A DNA stretch of 39,433 nucleotides, from the NCBI GenBank assembly GCA_021831565.1, contig JAKBMM010000026.1, positions 1 through 39,433 of the forward strand. Direction: 5' to 3'. The position numbers and the translations under genes are program-made. Below the pieces are notes generated by a model, which saw only the letters and a list, made by a program, of their open reading frames with translations, did no database searches and was not told the DNA's origin. The stretch's first letter is position 1. Each line of letters starts with the position of its first letter. This DNA is from Planctomycetota bacterium (lineage in GTDB: Bacteria > Planctomycetota > Phycisphaerae > WQYP01). Below, piece after piece: positions 34,955 through 39,433 of this stretch.

Positions 34955-35272
34955 TTAACCGTTGATTGCTTCGATCTGTACGGCCAGATAGCGCTGGCGA
35001 TGCCCTACCCGCCGATGGAAACCCTTGCGACGGGTGAAGCGTTCCACGTAAACCTTCTCATTCTTTACTTCACCGAGTATTTTCGCCGTCACGGTGGCGC
35101 CCGCCACCAGGGGTTGGCCGATTTTGACGCCGCTATCGTTGGAAATCAGAAGAACTTTGTCAAAGGTGATGGCAGCCGCATTCTCCGGCAATGGTCGCAG
35201 ATCGATCTCGAACTTATCGCCCGGCTGCATTTTGAATTGCACTCCGCTGTCTTCTACAACTGCATAAGCCAT
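34955..35272 (-). CDS. rplU: Large ribosomal subunit protein bL21
   Basis: A 105-residue protein of normal bL21 length. It starts MAYAVVEDSGVQFKMQPGD and carries the C-terminal rRNA-binding signature RRKGFHRRVGHRQ. It binds 23S rRNA in the 50S subunit. GGAG lies 8 bases before ATG 35272, which sets the start; the 28-residue upstream frame is leader. In most bacteria rpmA (bL27) follows directly, but here the downstream neighbour is the convergent HEAT-repeat gene with only 32 bases between, so rplU stands alone. Confidence 0.95.
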   Translation of the reverse strand: MAYAVVEDSGVQFKMQPGDKFEIDLRPLPENAAAITFDKVLLISNDSGVKIGQPLVAGATVTAKILGEVKNEKVYVERFTRRKGFHRRVGHRQRYLAVQIEAING

Positions 35273-35344
35273 GATTTCATCTCCGATTCTGGTCCGGAAT
35301 TTTTCCGTAACAATTCTGACCACTAGCTGCGACAGAAAGATAAT

Positions 35345-35373
35345 AATGTAGTACAATCATGCGGTTGAATCAA
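35345..35373 (-). promoter_or_regulatory. Candidate rplU promoter
   Basis: On the minus strand, TTGATT (35368-35373), a 17-base spacer and TACATT (35345-35350) give a good sigma-70-type promoter about 70 bases ahead of rplU. It lies in the intergenic region shared with the divergent NHL-repeat gene. Confidence 0.5.
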
Positions 35374-35430
35374 GTTGGTACGCACGACAGGCAGGCATTC
35401 GCAAAAAATGCCATGCCCGGGAGAAATGTA

Positions 35431-36522
35431 ATGGAATCCTCCCAACCATCACGAAAATCGTCATTCTCGACCGCCGGCGCCAAGCCTCCGGCCGACAACC
35501 AGGTCCCCGCCATCGTCAAGACCAGCGATAAGGCCGGCGCCAAGCCGGTTCTCATCGGCTCCGGCGAACACACCTATGAATGGATCGATCATTGGGCCAA
35601 ACTGCCCGCCGGGATGAGTTTTGGCAACACGCACGCGGTTCAGGAGGCGGCTGACGGCCGGATTATAATCCATCATACCGGCCACGACTCCACGGCGATC
35701 TTTGACGCCACCGGTAAATTCATTGAAGCCTGGGGCGGCGCTACTTACCTTGGGCACGGCCATGGCTTGGACTTGCGCCTGGAAAATGGCCATGAGACGC
35801 TTTATCTGGCCCCCACGGGTCTGCACAAGGTTGTCAAAACGGACCTGAAGGGCAACGTGCTGATGACTATTGAATATCCCCGGCCGGCACGCGATAAATT
35901 CGGCAACGCCTGCTATACCAATTCCGAATCTTATGTACCCACGTTCACGGCTTTCTCTCCCAACGGCGATTTTTACGTTACCGACGGCTACGGTAAGGGC
36001 TGGATTCACCATTATGACATCCAGGGAAACTATATTCAGAGCTTCGGCGGGCGCGGCGAAGCGCCAGATCAGACTCATGGTCCGCACGGTATTTGCTGCG
36101 ACACGCGCCGGCCGGATCGACCGATGATTGTCGTGGCCGACCGCGAACATCATCGTCTGCAATATTTCACTCTCGACGGCCGGTTGGACCACCTGGTTGC
36201 CAACGACACACCCCGGCAGAACAGCGATGGAACCGGCAAACTTCGGCAACCGTGTCATTTCAGCCAGCGGGAAGAGTTGTTGCTGATTCCGGACCTGCAG
36301 GGACGGGTTACCATTCTGGATAAGAACAATGCCGTGGTCGTTCACCTGGGCGATAATCCGAATATCGCCCAGAGAGCCAACAACGGAGTTCCGCCCGGCG
36401 ATCTTATTCCAGGCCATTTTTGCTGCCCGCACGGCGCCACATGGGATCATGAGGGGAATATTTATGTGGTGGAATGGCTTCCTTACGGCCGCGTGACCAA
36501 ACTGCGGTGCGTCGGCGCGTGA
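35431..36522 (+). CDS. NHL-repeat beta-propeller protein
   Basis: A 363-residue protein made of repeated NHL/propeller blades (GNTHAVQEAADGRIIIHHTG, TAFSPNGDFYVTDGYG, GPHGICCDTRRPDRPMIVVA, HGATWDHEGNIYVVEW). The repeats and the His-rich loops recall the lyase domain of peptidyl-alpha-hydroxyglycine alpha-amidating enzymes, but activity is not established. GGGAG lies 7 bases before ATG 35431; earlier in-frame ATGs have no ribosome site. No signal peptide is present: the N-terminus is Ser/Lys/Ala-rich and polar. It stands alone between rplU and lpxI. In Planctomycetota such proteins often bind or process carbohydrate, but nothing here specifies a role. Confidence 0.75.
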   Translation: MESSQPSRKSSFSTAGAKPPADNQVPAIVKTSDKAGAKPVLIGSGEHTYEWIDHWAKLPAGMSFGNTHAVQEAADGRIIIHHTGHDSTAIFDATGKFIEAWGGATYLGHGHGLDLRLENGHETLYLAPTGLHKVVKTDLKGNVLMTIEYPRPARDKFGNACYTNSESYVPTFTAFSPNGDFYVTDGYGKGWIHHYDIQGNYIQSFGGRGEAPDQTHGPHGICCDTRRPDRPMIVVADREHHRLQYFTLDGRLDHLVANDTPRQNSDGTGKLRQPCHFSQREELLLIPDLQGRVTILDKNNAVVVHLGDNPNIAQRANNGVPPGDLIPGHFCCPHGATWDHEGNIYVVEWLPYGRVTKLRCVGA

Positions 36523-36572
36523 AAGTTCCATCGCCCTCTCACCCACGCGCGGATGCCGTGGAGTTCTTCTCA

Positions 36573-37445
36573 TCACGCGGGCGGTACATCGGCGGCCGGC
36601 CGGTTCGTCCGCCCCAGCACCACGATGTTCATCCGGTCCGCCAGTTCCAGCAGGGCCGGTTTATCCAGCATGATGGTCCGCCCGGCTTCCAGCACCAGCG
36701 CGGCGGCGTGGTGGCGTTTAAGATTTTCAATGGTGGCCGGTCCGACCGTGGGCATGTCGAAGCGCAAGTCCTGGTTGGGATTGCTGGCCTTGCAGAGCAC
36801 CCAACCGCCGCGGCGGCATAACGCGCCGGCGCGTTCGATCAGGCGATCCGTTCCTTCCATCGCCTCCACGGCGATAATTTCACCGTCTTTGCAGGCCAGG
36901 CTCTGGCCGATCAGCAGGGCGTTGATGCGCTGCAACAGCGGCCAGGCGAAATCGATGTCCCGCAGGATCTCGGCGCCCGGCTGCCGGACCGTGAGCACGC
37001 CTTCCGTGGCGAGCAATTCCGGAATATAAGGGGAAACATCAATAAGTGTTACTCCGGCACCGGCCAATTCGTCAGCCACGGCGCGCAGCAGTTGATTGCT
37101 GCGTTTGTCGCGCCGGAGGCGCCTAAACCATAGCCGTGCGGCGCGCCAGTCGGGCACATAACGGAACATATAATAACGATCATAAATTCGTTCCTTGGCG
37201 ACCCGGCCCACCATGATCGCCCGGACCGCGCCATGCCGCCGCAACAGCCGGATCCACTGGTTGATCCGAATCAGGCCCACCCGGAAAAAAACGTCGCACA
37301 AAGGCCGGAGCAAATCCTCGCGGCTCTGACCGGCCAATCCCAGGCAGATTACGCGGTGCCCCGCAGCCCGGAGATTGCGGGCGACGGCAACGGGCAGCAA
37401 GCCCTCTCCTGCGATGATTCCGATCGGTTCCTTAGGGGCTGTCAA
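36573..37445 (-). CDS. lpxI: LpxI-type UDP-2,3-diacylglucosamine pyrophosphatase, start rewritten by a repeat element
   Basis: A 290-residue protein with LpxI hallmarks: IGIIAGEGLLPVAVARN at the start, then the C-terminal block IGQSLACKDGEIIAVEAMEG, DLRFDMPTVGP and LVLEAGRTIMLDK. LpxI hydrolyses UDP-2,3-diacylglucosamine to lipid X and UMP in lipid A synthesis. Its present first codons (TTG ACA GCC CC) belong to the palindromic element, which also gives GGAAAGG 7 bases upstream as a ribosome site. The likely ancestral start is ATG 37617, inside the 3' end of hisD with AAAGGTG just before it. That frame, reading MNQRERAK, now enters the element and stops at its far border. Expression from TTG is an inference, but the coding body looks intact. 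Confidence 0.85.
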   Translation of the reverse strand: MTAPKEPIGIIAGEGLLPVAVARNLRAAGHRVICLGLAGQSREDLLRPLCDVFFRVGLIRINQWIRLLRRHGAVRAIMVGRVAKERIYDRYYMFRYVPDWRAARLWFRRLRRDKRSNQLLRAVADELAGAGVTLIDVSPYIPELLATEGVLTVRQPGAEILRDIDFAWPLLQRINALLIGQSLACKDGEIIAVEAMEGTDRLIERAGALCRRGGWVLCKASNPNQDLRFDMPTVGPATIENLKRHHAAALVLEAGRTIMLDKPALLELADRMNIVVLGRTNRPAADVPPA

Positions 37446-37597
37446 GAAATAACCTTTCCAATCTGACTTGGTCTTTTGGCCTCTGGCTACGTTGCTCGCT
37501 CGTTACAAATCCTGCGGATATGCTCCTCGCTGGCGCCTTGCCAGAGGCCAAAATCCCCGCGTCATATTTGTAAACCTTATTTCTTGACGGCCCCTTA
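37432..37597. repeat. 160-bp palindromic MITE-like element, copy 2, with TTA flanks
   Basis: The element spans 37435-37594 with TTA at 37432-37434 and 37595-37597. It is nearly identical to the copy at 27990-28156 (one base shorter at the CCTGCGG stretch, with a few substitutions) and lies in the same orientation. Its right TTA is the hisD stop codon read on the minus strand (TAA). On the minus strand it carries an open frame along its whole length that joins the former lpxI start to a stop at the left TTA. No transposase is encoded. Confidence 0.88.
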
Positions 37598-38986
37598 GCG
37601 CGTTCCCGCTGGTTCATCAACACCTTTCCCGGCGGAATATCCATGGGGCCGCCGGACCTCCACCGAACGGGCATGGGCATCGAACCCCTCCGTCCGGGCC
37701 AACGTCGCAATCGCCGGGGCAGCATGATTCAAGGCGGCGGCGTCGAATTCCACGATGCTGATTCTCCGGCGAAAACTTTCCGCCGCCAGGCCGCTGAAAA
37801 ACCTTGCCGTACCGGAAGTCGGCAGCACGTGCGAAGGCCCGGCCAGATAATCGCCCGCGGCCACGGGCGTAAACGGTCCGATGAAAATTGCGCCGGCGTT
37901 TTTGATTTTATCCGCATCCGCGGCGGAATGCCGCGTGCAAATCCGCAAGTGCTCGGGAGCAAAATCATTGACCAGATTCAGGGCGTCGTCATGACTGGGA
38001 ACAACGACCAACGCGCTGGTGCGAGGCAGCGTCTGGATGATCAAATCGCGGCGGGAAAGAGTTTGTAACTGTTGATCCACCTGTCCGTGAACCGCCCGGG
38101 CCAGCGCCGCGTCGGCGGTAATCAGCAGGCAGCTTCCGGGGGCATGTTCCGCCTGGGCCAGCAGCTCCGCCGCCACTATTTCGGCGTCCGCCGAATCATC
38201 CGCCAGAACGATCACTTCGCTCGGACCGGCAAAACCGTCGATATCCACCAAGCCGAAAAGTTCTTTCTTGGCCAGTTGGACGTAGCTGTTGCCCGGACCG
38301 ACAATTTTTTCCACGGAGGCGACGGTAGAGGTGCCAAAGGCCATGGCCGCAATGGCTTGCGCGCCGCCCAGCGCGTACACCTCGTCAACGCCGAGTCGTC
38401 CCGCCGCGGCCAGGACCGCCGGTGCAACCCGGCCGTTTCGCATGGGACTGCATAAGCAGATGCTTTTCACCCCCGCCACCTGCGCCGGCACAACGGTCAT
38501 CACCACGCTGGATGGATATGCCCCCGCCCCGCCGGGAATGTACGCGCCCACGCGGTGGAAAGGTTCGTACCGCACCGCCAGACGGGCAGAGCTTCCGAGC
38601 GAAGCGCCCACCGGCGCAATGGCGGGCGGCGTGGGCGGCAGCATTGCCTTTTGATAGCGCCGGACATTTTCAATGGCGACGTCCAACGCCTGCAGGAAAG
38701 ATCGGTCCGCCTGGTGCAGCGCTTCGTCGATCTGCCGCCGGTGCACACGCAACTGGTCGGCCGCAAGCGATACCCGATCAAACTTACGTGTGTATTCGAG
38801 CACCGCCGCGTCGCCGCGTCGCCGCACATCGGAAACAATCCGGGCTACTTCGGCGGCCAGGTTCCCACTATTGCCGGTGGGAAGTTCCGGCAGCAGCATG
38901 GACCCAAGCGAAAGCCGCCGTTTGACGCCATCCAATTCTTTGGATCCTTCCGGCGTGGAGGAAAAGATTATCGGTATCGCACTCAT
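37595..38986 (-). CDS. hisD: Histidinol dehydrogenase
   Basis: A 463-residue enzyme performing the last two NAD-dependent oxidations of histidine synthesis. Recognised segments are RVGAYIPGGAGAYPSSV, EKIVGPGNSYVQLAKK, DIDGFAGPSEVIVLADD (zinc/substrate site), LAQAEHAPGS and NDFAPEHLRI with the catalytic Glu-His pair. The last 16 or so residues (HGYSAGKGVDEPAGTR) extend past the usual family end (HARSVEVR) and exist because the gene overlapped the lpxI start. Its TAA coincides with the TTA flank of the repeat element. ATG 38986 is chosen as the family-like start; a TTG 24 bases earlier is weaker, and no clear ribosome site is visible. Confidence 0.95.
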   Translation of the reverse strand: MSAIPIIFSSTPEGSKELDGVKRRLSLGSMLLPELPTGNSGNLAAEVARIVSDVRRRGDAAVLEYTRKFDRVSLAADQLRVHRRQIDEALHQADRSFLQALDVAIENVRRYQKAMLPPTPPAIAPVGASLGSSARLAVRYEPFHRVGAYIPGGAGAYPSSVVMTVVPAQVAGVKSICLCSPMRNGRVAPAVLAAAGRLGVDEVYALGGAQAIAAMAFGTSTVASVEKIVGPGNSYVQLAKKELFGLVDIDGFAGPSEVIVLADDSADAEIVAAELLAQAEHAPGSCLLITADAALARAVHGQVDQQLQTLSRRDLIIQTLPRTSALVVVPSHDDALNLVNDFAPEHLRICTRHSAADADKIKNAGAIFIGPFTPVAAGDYLAGPSHVLPTSGTARFFSGLAAESFRRRISIVEFDAAALNHAAPAIATLARTEGFDAHARSVEVRRPHGYSAGKGVDEPAGTR

Positions 38987-39291
38987 ACTTTTGGAAGTTC
39001 CCCTGGCCAAGACTGATCCCGATAAGCCCCCATTCGTCCCTGGGAACGAGTCAAGGCGCTATCGGAATACGGAACGAATTATACTTCGCGGCGCCTTTTT
39101 ATACATTTCCGGAATGCCACCGAGTGGAATTCCCGCAACCGGCAGGCCGGCGCGGGCACGGGCGCCCCGCTTCCCGGCGCCGGTATTGCGCCTGACCCGT
39201 AACGGGACGATTCTACTTTCCCGGCTCTTTGCGGCTCCATTTACCAAAATCACCCTGCTAGTGCTCTGTCAGCCGTGTAATGATGGATTGA
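38987..39291 (-). promoter_or_regulatory. hisD upstream region
   Basis: This 305-base stretch shows no convincing gene. A perfect TATAAT on the minus strand at 39078-39083 could be a -10 box, but the -35 at 17 bases (ATGTAT) is poor. Beyond it the sequence leads into the palindrome at 39292. Confidence 0.3.
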
Positions 39292-39391
39292 TTGGCCGGA
39301 AACGGACCAGATGCAAGGAGCCAGCGGCGAAAACCGGGTCCGTAGACCCCTTGAGCCGCTGCGACGCCGCAGATGGCCCGTTTCCGGCCAA
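39292..39391. repeat. Nested 100-bp palindrome at the window end
   Basis: TTGGCCGGAAACGGACCA (39292-39309) is inverted at 39374-39391 with one mismatch in 18. Inside are AGCGGC/GCCGCT (39323-39328 with 39355-39360) and GGGTC/GACCC (39336-39349). The nested arrangement resembles a second family of mobile palindromic repeats, or the end of an insertion element continuing past 39433. Only one copy is seen here, so its repeat nature is not shown. Confidence 0.5.
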
Positions 39392-39433
39392 CCCTGCGGG
39401 CGGGGGCCAGAGGGCCGTGGGCTTTGTCGCTCG

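Noticed and set aside
37432-37725. 97-codon minus-strand frame across the palindromic element
   Set aside because: It is the hybrid of the former lpxI start (plus hisD antisense-frame sequence) and the element; a similar frame appears in copy 1 only because the element itself is open. No sign of a real protein.
39059-39253. 64-codon minus-strand frame upstream of hisD
   Set aside because: Arg/Gly-rich composition typical of chance frames in GC-rich DNA, no ribosome site, and it overlaps the candidate hisD promoter.
1-39433. tRNA, rRNA or CRISPR arrays
   Set aside because: No stretch showed tRNA-like arms, conserved rRNA motifs or regularly spaced repeats when read through; small RNAs cannot be excluded without a covariance search.

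Overview
The window looks like a piece of a high-GC Gram-negative chromosome from the Planctomycetota (Phycisphaerae-like) or a close PVC relative. The evidence is a PEP-CTERM-type sorting tail, several Tat-exported glycosidases, a XylR-type regulator, and genes of lipid A/Kdo metabolism (lpxI, a Kdo 3-hydroxylase). The assignment is an inference from gene content; there is no rRNA or other phylogenetic marker beyond rplU.

Region 1 (1-666) holds the 3' part of a sigma-70-family gene with a clear intrinsic terminator. Region 2 (679-24177) is the main accessory block: fifteen consecutive minus-strand genes, with a LacI-like/AraC regulator at their upstream end. In transcription order it encodes exported enzymes (a clan GH-D alpha-galactosidase-like protein, two Tat-exported GH116/DUF608 paralogues flanking an uncharacterised TIM-barrel glycosidase-like protein, and a possible beta-helix protein), then cytoplasmic enzymes (HpcH/HpaI aldolase, a leaderless GH116 protein, zinc alcohol dehydrogenase, BKACE beta-keto acid cleavage enzyme, sugar isomerase/epimerase, SDR, Ldh2-type dehydrogenase), a RhaT-type sugar/proton symporter, a metal-dependent cyclase/hydrolase and an FAH-family hydrolase. 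I read this as a glycoside-scavenging locus. A glycan would be trimmed outside the cytoplasm, the sugar or sugar acid imported by a RhaT-like symporter, then oxidised and cleaved without phosphorylation. No sugar kinase and no ABC transporter are present.

Region 3 (24210-39000) is mostly housekeeping: mfd, kdoO, pyrD, a PEP-CTERM subtilase-like protein, a HEAT-repeat protein with a degenerate receiver domain, rplU, an NHL-repeat protein, lpxI and hisD. Two near-identical 160/161-bp palindromic elements, each flanked by TTA, lie directly upstream of mfd and between hisD and lpxI. The second has cut the apparent original lpxI start codon (inside the end of hisD) away from the rest of lpxI, and it seems to supply a replacement ribosome site and TTG start. 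The window ends in another nested palindrome that may belong to a further repeat family.

No tRNA, rRNA, CRISPR array or transposase gene was seen. The strongest candidates for something undescribed are the kinase-free catabolic locus, whose GH116-like enzymes appear to depart from the canonical acid/base residue, and the small palindromic element that re-engineered the hisD-lpxI junction.
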